NCBI GenBank assembly: GCA_964030785.1
Contig: OZ034968.1
Span: 39,019,186-39,083,185, forward strand
Reading direction: 5' to 3'
Length of the DNA: 64,000 nucleotides
Source of the DNA: Siderastrea siderea
Lineage: Eukaryota; Cnidaria; Anthozoa; Scleractinia; Rhizangiidae
The translations under genes were made by a program, and so were the position numbers. How positions within the stretch are numbered: the first letter of the stretch is position 1; each line of letters opens with the position of its first letter. The notes beneath the pieces are model-generated. The model saw only the letters and a list, made by a program, of their open reading frames with translations, was not told the origin of the DNA and searched no databases. Shown here one piece after another: positions 33,841-47,200 of this stretch.

Positions 33841-35105
33841 CATTCTAGCCTTAACATACAATATGGCACGGTTTTGTAGTAACTGCATTTGTTTTTCTTT
33901 TTTCATTTGTGTGTTTTGAATTTGTTAAGTTATCTTTTTTTTTCACTTCTGGACATTTTACAAGGGCATGTGGAAAATAAATAAATTAGATAGTATTTTT
34001 TACCAATCCCCTCTCCCCTGAGTTATTTACCTAGTGGTTGTAATATGTTTGGGTCCAATATTAGATCAAAGCCATGATTTTCACTAGTACTATAGCAGAG
34101 GATCGGGGCAGGAATCATTTTCCCATACATGTCTTTTAACTTTCAATTTGGCCATTTCTTTTTGCTTTTAAACCCATTACCGAATTAATTACATTCAAAC
34201 ATAACATATTTTGTTACTGATGTTTACTGATTTCTGAATCATTTATTCTTTAAATTCTTTGTTGAATTTTCCAGCTGACAGGATCGTAAGGAAGCTGTGA
34301 GAAACACTTTGTTTTACAACAGCAGCTTAAATCAGTAAGTTTTTTTTAAGTTGTAGAAAAAGTGAAAATTCTAAATTTGCATTGAGACATACTTGTATCA
34401 TCTAGACTAATCCAGGTAATTATATTAGCTATTTTGTTTATTAATCTTCAGTTACCAATGATTTTTTAAGTGGTTATTTTCCAAACAATGGGAGGTTTAT
34501 GACTCACCCCTCTTGCATATTTGAGTAGCTCTTAATCTCATAGGATAAGGGAGGTCTTTTACACTGGCATTGGTTTAAGAACAAATGCCACCCCCGCTGA
34601 GCATTGATTACCTCATGCTTTCCAGATCTTGTCAAAAAACTTTTTAACAAGTCAGGTCTTCTGTTCAACTTTTTTTTGTTACCTTCCCCCCCCCCCCCTG
34701 TTTTTGTCCTATACCTCACAGTTGGTGCTTTTCCTTGCTTAATTTTGTTTTCAAAGGGTTTTTGACCTCAACTTATTGTCATAGCCCATATTTTGTTAGC
34801 CTATTTAATTCTATTGTTGTTGTGTAAATAGACATACATGTGTACTTTATGTGGTTTATTGTCCTGACTTTTGATGAGACCCGTCATCCTTATATGCATT
34901 AAGCCAAAACTTTTTCCACATATTTGCCTCTTGTGTGTTTTTCATGTCTTGACCTGGGGGTAGGCCAATACTTTGGGGTGTGTGACCAGTTTTTGAAATG
35001 CTCTGCCCCCCCCCCCCCCATATTGAGCTTAAGTCTTGACAACGTGGAATGCATAATTTTAAGAGTTGCTCATAAGAATATACTGTGTGAGTCATGAAAT
35101 AGTAT
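33841..35105. other. Spacer with homopolymer tracts and one exon-like block
   Basis: C runs occur near 34686-34699 and 35006-35019. A block at 34273-34338 ('ttttccag' ... 'aaatcagtaag') resembles the exon-like block of the 27.9-31.6 kb units ('aggaagctg.gaa..aacgct'). It could be a distant third copy, but the match is weak. Confidence 0.35.
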
Positions 35106-35110
35106 TAGAA

Positions 35111-35276
35111 GGGCCCTGGTTGGCTCCGGTTGTTCAAAGAGCAGATACCGGTAACTCTATTCACCGGATAAATCACTTTCCAGTGGATAGTGAACTTTGT
35201 TTTGTTAGCATTTATCTGCTGCATAGTGATTTATCTGTTGGATGGTGTTATCCATCCTTTAAACAACCAGGCCCTG
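35111..35276. mobile_element. MITE with 'ggccctggttg' ends
   Basis: 166 bp with inverse ends (GGGCCCTGGTTG / CAACCAGGCCCTGG) and inner inverse phrases 'ggttgttcaaag' and 'ataaatcac' / 'gtgattta'. A common metazoan MITE layout ('ccggataaatcac...'); no transposase. Confidence 0.7.
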
Positions 35277-35584
35277 GAGATTCGCCTTTCAAAAAAACAA
35301 ACTGGCAATTGCCCTATGGTGTGGGCATGTGAGCTGTTCAAATGCCCTGATGTTCATTAATTGTTTCTGGGCTTATCTACACACTACTAAAAATTCAAAC
35401 GAAAATTAAAGACTCTTATAGGACATTTACAACCAATCCCTAGAGATCCAAAACAGAATGGCGTGGCAGCCATATTGGTGGTACTAAACAAAAGGAGCTA
35501 ATGCGAATCCTTTTAATCCTTTTGTTTTTGACTACCAACATGGTGGTGATGACATAACATGCAAGCCAAGAATTGCTCAATTAA

Positions 35585-35860
35585 CTGTTCTAGTGACCAA
35601 TCGTTCTGTGGATTTCCTGTATGTCTCCTTGGACATAGGTTTTTACAAATGAAATTGTCATCTTTACTGCTGACTTTCCTAGCCAGAACTCCTTGCGGTC
35701 AAAATCGTTAGGCTGTCAAGTGCCCTGTCCCCGGAATGGGCAATGTGGAAAATTCTGTGCCCAATTAATGCCCAGCGGAATACCAGAGCACTGCTGGAAT
35801 TGAGAATTGCATTATGCTTTAGACGCTTAAAACCTGCGCCATGCTTACAACAAGTCCAGA
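35585..35860. repeat. Dispersed repeat, copy 2
   Basis: Diverged copy of 32870-33180 in the same orientation (shared phrases listed there). Confidence 0.5.
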
Positions 35861-36830
35861 TAACGAGATTGTCCCATAAAACCACACCATGTACATGACA
35901 GGGTTTTATGGGACAACCATGTAAATATCGATCGCTCGTTTTGGCACTGCCGACATCTATAATCCATGTACACAAAGAACAGCAACTGCTAAGCTTGTCT
36001 ACATCAAGTTCCGGCAAGTCCAGAGCTTTAACCAAGAGAAATAAGGGCTTAATAAGGTTTTCAATTTTAGGATACAAATATCGAAATTTTTGAGCTTACC
36101 TTAACCGTTCTTGACACTAGGAAGTTTCTGCAAAAACTCGTAGAGAACAAAACCACGGCGAACTGCCAGATTTTGTGGCCTGCAACCTGTGGTTCCGTCA
36201 CGTATGGGCATCCACACAGGCTACAAATTGAAGAATCGCAGTTGCAGTCGCAATCGTACTCAGAGTCAGTAGACTTCACATACATGTAGTAAACAGAGCA
36301 GGATTTTTCAGGCAGCAGCTGCGGTCAGTTATATTTCCAATATTTGCACAACAGCCTTTCAGGGAGAGGGGAGTGGGGATTTGGGTGGATGACCACCAGG
36401 GCATAGCCAGCCATTTTTATCTCGTGGTTGGGATAGCAACCAAGAGATATTGTAATCGGAATTGTGGATTCCTGTGTTATTTTCGTGATCTCTCGTGTGG
36501 ATTCGATGTTGTTCGTGGGATGTTCGGTTTTCTCAAGCGAGTGAGTTCGCTGTGTCTTCAGGCCTTGTCGACGATATCTTCTTTTCAGGCGGTGATCAGA
36601 TGTACGAGACAACTGGAGTTTTCTGTTGTTAGAGTGATGACTTGTGTCGCTTATAAATGATTTCACGCTCAGTAGAATTCAACATGTTATGCTTAAATTT
36701 GAGACGAATAGCGATAGAACACAGCGAACAGCGATGTGTTCCTTGGGATATTTTTGTCAGGAGCATATCGTGATTTTACTTGTGTAGATCTGTTGATTGT
36801 AAAGCATACACAGTCGATGTTCAAACTTAA
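35861..36830. other. Spacer before the large duplication
   Basis: A short minus-strand frame (36285-36098) rich in Cys ends at a good donor (TTAAG/GTAAGC) and could be an exon, but shows no family. A longer pair of overlapping frames at 36325-36666 has no domain. Nothing else is supported. Confidence 0.35.
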
Positions 36831-37160
36831 GAGTGAGTTGTAAGGGTTCTAAAGAAGACTCATGCTCTCAACTATCAGGCCATCAAGTGATACAAACAAT
36901 CAAAAAACTAGATTTGCATGTGAAAAATTCGCGACAAGAGAGACTGACAAGTAAAGATAGTTATAGATTGTTAGTCATATGATAAACGAAGAGAAACATA
37001 CAAGTGGAATAAAATACAAACCTTTCCTTTCAAAAAATAAATAAATAAATAAAGCACACAAGATTTCCAGTCCGGTAATTTCCTTTTAAGCTCGGCCCAA
37101 GATGTATTAAAAGCATCTTCTGTTAGAGTTCAACTTGAAACAGTTACACGAGTTTACCTC

Positions 37161-37359
37161 TGACGAGAAGAGGAAGAATATTATCAGAAACAGGCACATC
37201 GTTAAATGAGTTTCAGAAGCCACCCTTTTCTGTGGTCGACAGTGCATTGCCGTACGTGGAGATAGCAAAGTCTTGAAGGGTGAGAGTCGTGGGAATACAG
37301 GCAACTTCTTAGCGGCTCTGCAGATGATAGCTAACGACGACGACATTTGCATGGACCAA
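37161..37359 (+). pseudogene. hAT transposase fragment, inverted relative to copy B
   Basis: About 200 bp that match, in opposite orientation, copy B positions about 49048-49244, the middle of a hAT transposase frame (I-I-R-N-R-H-I-V-K, TGA, V-S-E-A, then G-N-T-G-N-F-L-A-A-L-Q-M-I-A-N-D-D-D). The left junction shares TGACGA with both parental sequences. The TTF zinc finger and C-terminal part present in copy B are missing here. Confidence 0.8.
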
Positions 37360-37499
37360 CATAAAATGTATTTTCCCTCTTTGTGACTCGAAAACGTCTA
37401 TTTTGATAGTTTGGGATGCCCGTGGATTTCCAGAAGGTGCTGCTTTGGATTAACCCTCCCCCTAGTCCCCCTCCGAATTGTTTCTCTGTGTTCCCTTAA

Positions 37500-39300
37500 G
37501 GAGGCTCGCAACAGTTTTTTTGACCTTGGAGTGTATCTTTTGAAGTCAAAATTTCGCATAGAAGGTAAACTTCGATTTCCTTGATACTACACCACCTTTT
37601 CAACATATGATCAAAGTTTATTTTCTTACTGGTTTCCTAGCAACAGCTGTCACCATAGCAACGGTAATGGACAAACCCTCATTTTAAATAATGTCGAATA
37701 TCTCGAAAACTAGTCAGACACTATGACGAAACTTGAACTATTTGAACTACTCAACCTACACAACTTGTTTGCGAAATTAGGGGGAAATCTGTAAGAGCGT
37801 TTTCATGTAAATCATGATACATTTTTTACGGGCTGATTTTGGTCATTCCTGCAATTTTCTCCAATATTTCAAGAAAGATAAAACTTAACACTTTCTCTTT
37901 TCAGTTGAAGAATCTTTTAAGATATCAAAACATTCTTAATGTACATTGAGCTTTCTAGGTGGCTGCGATTTTAAGATATTTATATTTAAAAACTGCTAAA
38001 ATGCAGCACAAATCAGCCAAAAAGTTCGTAATTTGCATAAATAGAAATATTTCTGAACTGCCTTTACAGATTTTTCTCTTAAATTGATTGCCGTTAGAAT
38101 AATAATTCTTTTTGATGTTCCAGTGAGTTTTAGGCTGAATAAACATTTCTGTTATTAGATAAGAAGGCTGAATCTCGGTCAAGTTTCAGTCGTTATTAGC
38201 TTTCAATGAGCAACAGTTTTATTTTGTTTGTCCTGGTCTATTTCACGGTTATTCACGTGCAATTAATATTTATACACGCTGCGCTTGTGTCCTCTTGTGT
38301 GCTTATAATTCCTTCTCATAATAATAATAATATATATTGTCTTCTGAGCTTGTTTCTCTTCAATTTTCGGCCCTAGTGTAATTAAATCCGTAATTACAAA
38401 TGCTAAAACGTCAGTCAGTATTTAAAGAATAATGAAAAAGAGTCTCCAGGAAGAGGCTCAGAAGACGAAAATATTTTATTATTATGAGAAGGAATTATAA
38501 ATGCGCGAGAGGACACAAACGCAGCGTGTATAAATATTTATAGCACGTGAATAACCGTGAAATAGACCAGGAAAAACAAAATAAAACTGTTGCTCGTTGA
38601 AAGTTAATAACGACTGAAACTTGACCGAGATTCAGCCTTCTTATCTAAAAACAGAAATGTTTATTCAGCCTAAAACTCACTAGAACATCAAAAAGAATTA
38701 TTATTCTAACGGCAATCAGTTTAAGAGAGAAAACTGTAAGAGCAATTTAGAAATATTTCTATTTATGCAAATTACGAACTTTTTGGCTGCATTTTAGCAG
38801 TTTTTAAATATAAATATCTTAAAATCGCAGCCACCTAGAAAGCTCAATGTACATTAAGAATGTTTTGATATCATAAAAGATCCTTCAACTGAACAGAGAA
38901 AGTGTTAAGTTTTATCTTTCTTGAAATATTGGAGAAAATTGCAGGTATGATCAAAATCAGCCCGTAAAAAATGAATCATGATTTACATGAAAACGCTCTT
39001 ACAGATTTCCCCCTAATTTCGCAAACAAGTTGTGTAGGTTGAGTAGTACAAATACTTCAAGTTTCGTCATAAAGTGTCTGACTAGTTTTCGAGATATTCG
39101 ACATTATTTAAAATGAGGGTTTGTCCATTACCGTTGCTATAGTGACAGCTGTTGCTAGGAAACCAGCGAGAAAATAAACTTTGATCATATGTTGAAAAGG
39201 TGGTGTAGTATCAAGGAAATCAAAGTTTACCTTCTATGCAAAATTTTGACTTCAAAAGATACACTCCAAGGCCAAAAAAACTGTTGCGAGCCTCCTTTTT
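37500..39300. mobile_element. 1.8 kb foldback element, TTAA flanks
   Basis: Two arms of about 850 bp (37500-38348 and 38455-39300) are inverted copies at about 95%, around a loop of about 100 bp. The ends begin GGAGGCTCGCAACAG and TTAA lies outside both (37496-37499, 39301-39304, with four extra T on the right). It is absent from copy B near 49,980. No coding sequence. The TTAA target with GG ends suggests a Kolobok-like family; this is inference. Confidence 0.85.
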
Positions 39301-39623
39301 TAAGCGATGTAATTTTGTTTCATATTGAGGAATCTCAGAGCAAAACACTGGGATCAAGACTGGTGTGTTGCCTTCTATATCTCGCTGTAAAACTGTAGTT
39401 AACTGAGATAGATCTGAACTCGTGGTCTCGGTCGGCTGTCGTCGCAGACGGCGCTGTCATTGTCACTGTCTGATGGCTCTTGATGGGGCACTTTACTGAC
39501 CCATGCATCGAGAGACTGGCAGCATTTAGCTGAAGCCTTCCTCTTTCTATTTTCCTGTTCTCTCCTACCCATAAGGTGTTACACAAAAAACATGATTTTG
39601 CATCTTCGGGCGTTCATGGGCTA

Positions 39624-39655
<32 letters not shown>

Positions 39656-40333
39656 TAGACGTGTTTGACGAAAATAGTCAGATCGATCCCTTATCAATGG
39701 CTCGCTCGTGTAAACACCTGGGTAAAGCGTGCAGTACGTTAATTGCATTATCCATTTAGATAAGCTCGGACATCTTTGCGCTTATTGAAATGTTCTGATT
39801 GGCTGGGGCTACTAGAGGGATGCTGGTTTTAGTGTGCCAATGAATACTTTACTCCTATTTCCACTGTTTGGTTTTGTTTAACTATCACTGTTATGTTTTA
39901 AAGATTTACTAGTATCCTTCAGTTTAACCGACTGTACTCCTTAGCTTGGACATTGAGTATCAAAATGTGGACCTTTGGGACCTATGTCGGGGGGGGGGAG
40001 GGGGGGGCGAACGCACCCCGTGCACCCCCTCTGGATACGGGCCTGGCCTAGTCTTGCGCAAACAAAACTGTTTCAAGGTTTTAGACCAAAGGCTCTTCTT
40101 TTTTGAAGCACGCCTGATCTCAGCATTTTTAACACGTATTCTTTCAAGAATCATGGTTTTACTTTACGGAATCAAAACGAGTTTGAGGTGTGGATTCACT
40201 ATTGAATAGTAAGTAAGGAAAGCAGTAAAAGAAATAATGGCCTTTTGCCTCCTGAGAAAAAAAAATCAACAATTCCCATTAAGCTCGGGCTTAATGGCTT
40301 AAAGGCTACCTACGCCATTGGCCACTCCACTAA

Positions 40334-40520
40334 ATTCGCCAAAAAATAACAATGTAAAAGTTAACAGAGAAAACAAAATTAGGCACGCACACACAATAAA
40401 CGTCAAAAGGGGTGCAGTTTAAAAACATACAAGCAAACAAACAAAAAAAGTTTTCTCGCACTGCTTGTGCATGTAAGGTAGTAAGCCAAATATTTTTCGT
40501 TCGATCGAGACAAACAGCTC
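40334..40520. repeat. Dispersed repeat (33.4 kb family), copy in A
   Basis: Shares 'gccaaaaaataacaa', 'cacgcacacacaata' and 'cactgcttgtgcatg' with 33405-33840; its duplicate is at 51064-51260. Confidence 0.6.
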
Positions 40521-41157
40521 TTTTCATTTACATGTATAGCCCATGATATAGGTAAAGTAAGGTAAGACTCTATTTTAAGAAGGTAACATGTAACAGTAAC
40601 AAAACCTGACGAACTTGTCGCGCCCCCTTTAAAAAGCAAAAATACAAATTAATTCAACCCCACTCACAATCTAGCTATATAGGACAAAACATTTTTAGCA
40701 GTCAAAAACTGATAATAAAAGTTAAAATTGTTAAAAATAGTCAATAAAATAGAGGTAAAGATAGCAGAAAGCTATCTATATGCAAAGTTGATTCCATGCG
40801 GGTAATTAAAATTGCGTCAACAGCAAATATCGGTAAGATCGGTATTGTCTTATTTGATAGCAAACGATCCCCTTGCATTCTGAGAATTTGTTTTCAATAA
40901 TTCTGTCTTCAAGAATTTCATGGACTTCTTTGTTCTTAGAGATTGGGATAAGTTGCTCCAATCTTTTACAGTTCTTAGCGCAAAAGTGCGCCCCCCTCGG
41001 AGGTGTATCTGTAAAGGGGGAACAACAAATTTAAATTACAATACATAGTGTTTCTTGAGTGAGCGTCAGAGTTTGTTCTTAGAGATGCATTTTTGAATTC
41101 CGCTAAAATTCCATTGACCCTTTTGTAGGCCAGAACACATAGATTGATATACGCTTC

Positions 41158-41454
41158 ATTGTAAAGGGAGTCCAACTTCGGTGATTTAACATTGTTACTG
41201 TACGAGTAGTACGTTGTGCTTCAAGAATAATACGTAATAGTCCAGTCCGTTAGCGTCGAAATTCAGGAAAATCGTGACAAATCGCGTAAAAGCACCAAAT
41301 TTGGCATACATGTCCTTGAGGACATATAAAACAAATTTAGAAGGGGTGCCACGTGATCCGAGTATCCGGGGGGCCATTGTAAAGGGAGTCCAACTTCGGT
41401 GATTTAACATTGTTACTGTACGAATAGTACGTTGTGCTTCAAGAATAATACGTA
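41158..41454. mobile_element. Lone long TIR between 79-bp direct repeats
   Basis: 41240-41375 is one 136-bp TIR (GTCCAGTCCGTTAG to CCGGGGGGCC) of the element that is complete in copy B at 53397-58110. It lies between two direct repeats of a 79-bp flank (41158-41236 and 41376-41454), of which copy B has only one. The element body and the other TIR are absent. Confidence 0.85.
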
Positions 41455-42831
41455 CGGCCCGTTTCTGCATACGGAGAGCTCTCTCGAGTGCATGATGTCC
41501 ATACTGTACTTGCGTACACGTACATCATAATGTCATATAGCATGACATTATGTTGTACCTGCATGATTTTTTACGGTTCTTTTTCATTTTGGGGTGTCAT
41601 TAGTATCTGCTGATTTTCAGTGTTTTTTCAGCGTTTTTTCAAATTCTAAGCGCCTAGCTAAGAGCCACCCGCTTCCTTCCTAAATGGCGACCATTGTTTT
41701 TTGTCATTATAATATCATTTGCAACCAGAAAGTAATTAACTTAAGGTAACTCTTTGCCGTGTGAAGTTTTAGTATTATATAGCACGACATCTTTTGGCCT
41801 TCAAAACTAAACATCCAGATGGTAAAGGATGACATGTTTTGTGATGCTTTTTGTAATGAACGCTCAATGTTTTATTGTAGTCTTATCACATAATTACGTA
41901 TTTCCGTTCTAATCAAAGGAACAATTAAGCCTTATAGTCTCTGTCAAAACGAACACCTAGTTATTTAGATTGTCATTAGTTCCCGCGCTTTCGTCCTGAG
42001 CGTAAGTCAAGCCTACACAAGTTTAAGTAGTTCTCCTTTAGAGGCACGCGAAGGACTGATAGGTAAGTGTTTTCTCTTTCCTTTATAATTGTTAGTTTTT
42101 CAATTCGTTAGTTTTCTTATTGATGTCGCCTCAATAGTGATTGCGGCTATTCCGTATATAGAATATTGTTTCAATAGCTTTGTAGGTGTAGGTTAAGGAT
42201 TTATTTCTATTATTAGGTCTAGTCTTCGTTTTTTAGGCTGCCGAAAGTAGCTTAGTATCACAAGAAGCTTGTCTGCAAGTTTCATTAGTTTTGTATAAGT
42301 CGCAGTACACAATCGTCATGTGGAGCTAAGTGCTCACAACCACAGTTGTTTCTTTAAAAGTAGCTTATACTTTATATTTTAATCAAATTTCAGTTAACGG
42401 CTTTAGCAAGTTTACTGCAATTTGGTGGGAAGTTATTCTACACCGGCGTGCTTTAACGCGTCAGGCCCGTAAAATAGTCCTAGAGTTATCGTCTTACCGG
42501 CTTACGACACCTCTCGATAATTCTTGAGAGTCGCTTGCCGCCAGAATTTTTCACGTGAAATTATTGAGTTCATGTTAAACCAAGCCAATCAGTGAACACT
42601 AAGGCGGCCATTTCATAGAATATAATATTAAAATTATATGGTTGACTATTCCGACAATACGCGTGTGCGATTGGCCGAAAAACCATTGACTATTGTACCG
42701 GTAAAATAACCGAGAACAGGCGATAATTGTGTATTAATTTCTCTAATTTCTCTTATTCATTTTTATGACAAATTTCTAGGGCCAATTTTTAAACAAAAAG
42801 TCTTACGAATAAAACAAGCTAGTTTGATTAA

Positions 42832-44171
42832 GGTGATATCATTCAATTGCATTGGGCATCCTTTTTGCGTGATTAGCGCCCACCAGCGCGCGCACTTTCG
42901 GAACTTGGTAGGTTTTCTATGAAAACTGAGTTGTTTAGAGAAATAAATGGTCGTTTTCTCCTAATCGAGCACGATGACCCCCATTTTTTATTGTATAAAC
43001 TCAATCAGGACATTGTTCCCAAAGCAAAATAAAAAAGTTAGCAAAAATCTATAATCAGATTTTGCAAAGTTTAAAAAAATCCTACGAAAAAAGCCATTTA
43101 GGCTACCTTCGTCACCGTCTACTTTTTGAGTTCCCAGTAAATTTTGAAGCTTTTCGGCCATGTTTTGTACAACACAGATGACTATACATATGTACAAAGT
43201 CAACCTATACATGAAATATCAATCTTCAGTTAAAATGTTGAGCATTTAACAAATTGACGTCAGTTTTTTATGCGTCTGTCCTCTTATTGATGATAAATTT
43301 CGTCATCACATTGTCAAAGTGTTGTAGATCCACGAGCCGCAGGCGAGTGGATCTACAACAAACTTTGACAATGTTATGACGAAATTTATCATCAATAAGA
43401 GGACAGACGCATAAAAAACTGACGTCAATTTGTTTTTTACAATAACAAAAAGCCAAAACTGATTTTCAAACGAAGGAAAGAAGTGCAAGAGTCCATGGAA
43501 GATGCGATTGCCGCGGAATCAGGATTTTATCGCCATAATTCGGAGAATCGCAGGCTCGTAAATCAAAACTTAAGTACGAATAGGCCAGAAATACAAGGAA
43601 AAATTCAAGTTTCTGAACTAACCTTTACTCCAGTGAAAACCGTTCACAGAATAATCCGCTAAAACACGGTTCAGCTTATTTTCATCGACAGCACAAATTC
43701 CCGCTCACCGCCGATTTTCAGGTCTGAATTCTCAACAAACATCCTCATCCTTTCGCTCTATGGTTGCAACGGTTTCTTCAGTTTTAACCCATAAATTTTA
43801 GATGATTTCCTCATTGAAGACTGCTAGATTTGTGGTACAATTATCGCCTCATCAAGACTGCAGCACTGAAAAGTTTGACAAAACTTTTGCTGATTGCGTC
43901 AGCTTTACGTGTTTCATCCGTCTGTACTCTTATTGACAATAAAAATTAGCCAATCAGCGCGCGAGAATTCGCTCAGTTATTGTAAAAATTGGTTTTGCGC
44001 GTTTATTGCCTGAAAATGCCTTTAAACACTGTATTTGTCAGCAGTATACCACTTAAACGAGCACGGTGATCCCCCATTTTTATTGCAATTTTAGACCCTA
44101 CATGACTTGTTGAATATTTATGCCAAGCTTCATTACAAATCTATGGCAGATTCTTTTTCCGGGGAATCACC
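42832..44171. mobile_element. TTAA-target MITE with nested insertion (copy A)
   Basis: Ends GGTGATATCATTC / GGGGAATCACC, flanked by TTAA (42828-42831, 44172-44175). The same element in copy B (59494-60126) is 633 bp; the A copy is 1,340 bp because of a 742-bp insertion at 43246-43987. Confidence 0.85.
43246..43987. mobile_element. 742-bp insertion beginning with a long hairpin
   Basis: Present in copy A only; copy B reads straight across ('gagcat' to 'attggttttgcg'). Its left part, 43251-43436, is a near-perfect hairpin: arms of about 85 bp running from 'aaattgacgtcagtttttta' to 'tgtagatccac', around a short GC-rich centre. The rest has no coding potential. Probably a non-autonomous element; its ends and target duplication are unclear. 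Confidence 0.8.
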
Positions 44172-44294
44172 TTAACTAGATTCGTGGCATTTTTATTTAC
44201 TGATTTATTTATTTATTCATTTATCAGTATTTATTTACATTATTTTTTTATCAGTAAATTGAATGTAAGCTAATGTAAGATATCCTGTCTGTAG

Positions 44295-47200
44295 GATCCT
44301 TTAACGGATCTCCCAGCTTTTATGGCGAGGAGTTCTGTCACAGCTGCCACTGAAAATGACGTCACACCAGCTGCTGAAGAAACCTTGGGTTTTGATGACG
44401 ACACTTTGAGAGGTCAGTTGAAACGCTTTGCTCATTTTCTTGAACGTCAATTGAGTAATGTCCACATATAGTGCGACTACTATCATGTTATCATTATTAC
44501 TGAAGTTTTCACGTTAAACAAGATCACTGTTGGATTTCATATCGCTGGGGACTGTTGAAACAGGACACACTCAAAATCACAACAAGAAAACAACAACAAA
44601 ATTGTCGTGATTTCTCCTGTCAAATGTGACCACACAACCAAAGATTTGGCGCGAAAATTTGAAATAAACGGTAACCTTCACATTTTAAGGACATTTCTCT
44701 CCATTTGGGATTAATTTAACTGGGAAAATATTTCATCCGTTCCGTTATAAAACTTGATTAGGAAATGCCTAGAAAAATGTCTGGCATAAAATACTGCCTA
44801 ATAATGGACAAAGCTTTTTTGTTGAGCTTTTCAGCTATTCTCCTTGAGTTGAGTTTACAAACGACATGAAGCCGTTATCCTCTCATGACAAGGGTTGTTT
44901 GTTAACAGTAAAACACGTCCAGATCTTAAAAGTTTTTTGTCAGTTTTTTCCCGATGATCACTCAAATATAAAATAAACGCCAAAAATTAGCAATTATTAA
45001 TTACAGAAAATCTTAGCACGCGTATTTATATCTCCGAGAAAATGCCCGAAGTGCAAACCACAGCTGTGCAACCATGAGTTGTGGATGCACTTGGGAGATT
45101 GCTAAGCACTCAAGACATTAGAGTCGCTCTCTGCGGCTATCGCCTCGAACGATATCTTAACCGCCTTAGTGCCAACCCACCTAACTCGAACCTCCCGCAT
45201 GCATCCATATTTCAATGTTGAAGGGTGAGCGTTTACCATTTGCCAATTCAAACCATTTCGGGGTATCTTTTCATATTTACAGTTATAGTATTTAGTTAAA
45301 AGATTGGTGATTTGATTAGAACGTGTCAAGGAAACTTTGTGTATAACCTATCTTAACTCTTTATTTCGGACAGTTTTGGTCACTCGGGTCACAAGCCCCT
45401 TACCTCTCCATTAAGTCCTCCTAAAACCCTTTCACGGAAGTTGTAGAAACCCATTGATATACCAGGGACCTTTCCATTTTCTTCATTTCAGCAATAGCGG
45501 AGGTTTATAAGAATGAGGGCAACGATAAGTACAGAGAGAAGGGATTTAGCAATGCCATTCACTTCTACACGGAAGGAATAAAAGTGAACTGCAAGGATGA
45601 AGAACTGAAGGCCAAACTGTACAGCAACAGAGCCACGGCACAATATTATTTGGGTGAGAATTTAATCACTCTTTGTTATTCCAAAATTCATAAGTACTCT
45701 ACTTGTGTTGAACTTCTTATTTATCTCTCTGCATTAATGGTCTCACAGGGAATTACATCGATTCACTGAGTGATGCAAAAGTTGCCATTGGGTTACGACC
45801 AACTTGTGTCAAAACGATTGTAAGAGGTAAGAAAGACAACGATGAATTTATTTCGGCCCCGCATTACGTTACTTTGTCCGAACACCGATAGATTATTTCC
45901 GTGAATGGAATACGAGTCCTTTCAACAGAAACAAATTCTAGTTTATACCCGGCTTTAATGGTGACATAATCCGTGCGATGCCAAGTGACAATTTATTTCA
46001 AATTATCATGCAGCACTCAAAAAAAATTGACGAGAAAACTACGACAGTGGAAACGTCAATGCTACAGCGAAATCTAGAGGCGTCATAATTCTGCTCAGTT
46101 AACCATTGGTGACATTGGGCCCAGTGTCAAAGACGAATCTACTCCCAGAGAATTCCGACTTTCTAACTGATTGTGATAAAATTATATATTCCAAAATAAA
46201 GGAAATGACAACACTTGAAAACTTTTTGGAAAGTATATTCATTTAATGTTTCAGAAAAAGAAAATAATGACATTGTAATGAAATAATATAATTAGTCCTT
46301 TGGCTTTTATTGTGTCAGTTGATGTTTATCCTTTACTGTGCTGAATAAGAGTGGGATTAGTGACATTCTTAGACATGTAATTTAGGATAGCAAACGTTTG
46401 TTTTTCTTTCAAATTCCTTTTGTAGAGAGTCATATGACTGTCTGTATCTTTCAAAACGTTTGTGCGGAAAAAAGTTGTTTGAAGTGTGTAATAAGCAAGC
46501 AAGACACGAATAAGATCGATTGAGAAGCTCAATTGTGCCATAAATGATTAACTGTTGTTAGTCTAAAACATACCTGCAAAGAATCTTTTGAATTTTTCAT
46601 CGAAAAGCGAAAATGAATCAGAAGGTGCCTAGATAGTTATGTTATCTCAAGGCCTCTGCCAAAGTCTATAAACTGTAAGTTAAGGTGATTCCATTCAATT
46701 GCATTGCGCATCCTTTCTGCGCATCAATTTTTGCGTGATTAGCGCGCGCACGAGAGCGCGCGCGTTCGAAACTTGGTAGGTTTTCTATGAAAACTGAGCT
46801 GTTGAGAGAAATGAGATGTCGTTTTCTCCAAAACGAACTCGGTGACCCCTCTTTTTTATTCCATTTATTTGAAGAAAACATCACTCTGCATGATATATCC
46901 AAATTTTAAGAATTTTTCATTACTCAATTTTCAAATATTCTGATTAATTCATTATTACAATCTGATTTTAGGCATTTCACTGGAAGCGTGCATTTGCTCG
47001 ATTTGCTTATTATTTCATTACTTTCATTTTTAAGGCAACTTTAAGGCCTTTTACTGTAACATTGTTTTACTATCGCAAGAATAATGCTTAAATTTTATTG
47101 CTAGTGATAACTTTCTTAAAGTAGTGGGTGTCTCTGGCACAAGGAAAGGCTTTTTAACATTGCTGTCGATAGCTAGCAAGATACCTATATACTACAGCCC

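Noticed and set aside
36098..36285. Cys-rich minus-strand exon ending at a good splice donor
   Set aside because: No family match and no partner exon could be identified; only mentioned in the spacer entry.
45102..45329. Minus-strand frame duplicated at 61042-61269
   Set aside because: It lies in intron 1 of the TTC4-like gene; its preservation in both copies reflects the recent duplication, and no domain is visible.
46326..46541. Minus-strand 71-codon frame duplicated at 62229-62444
   Set aside because: Same situation: intronic sequence that is nearly identical between copies only because the copies are young.
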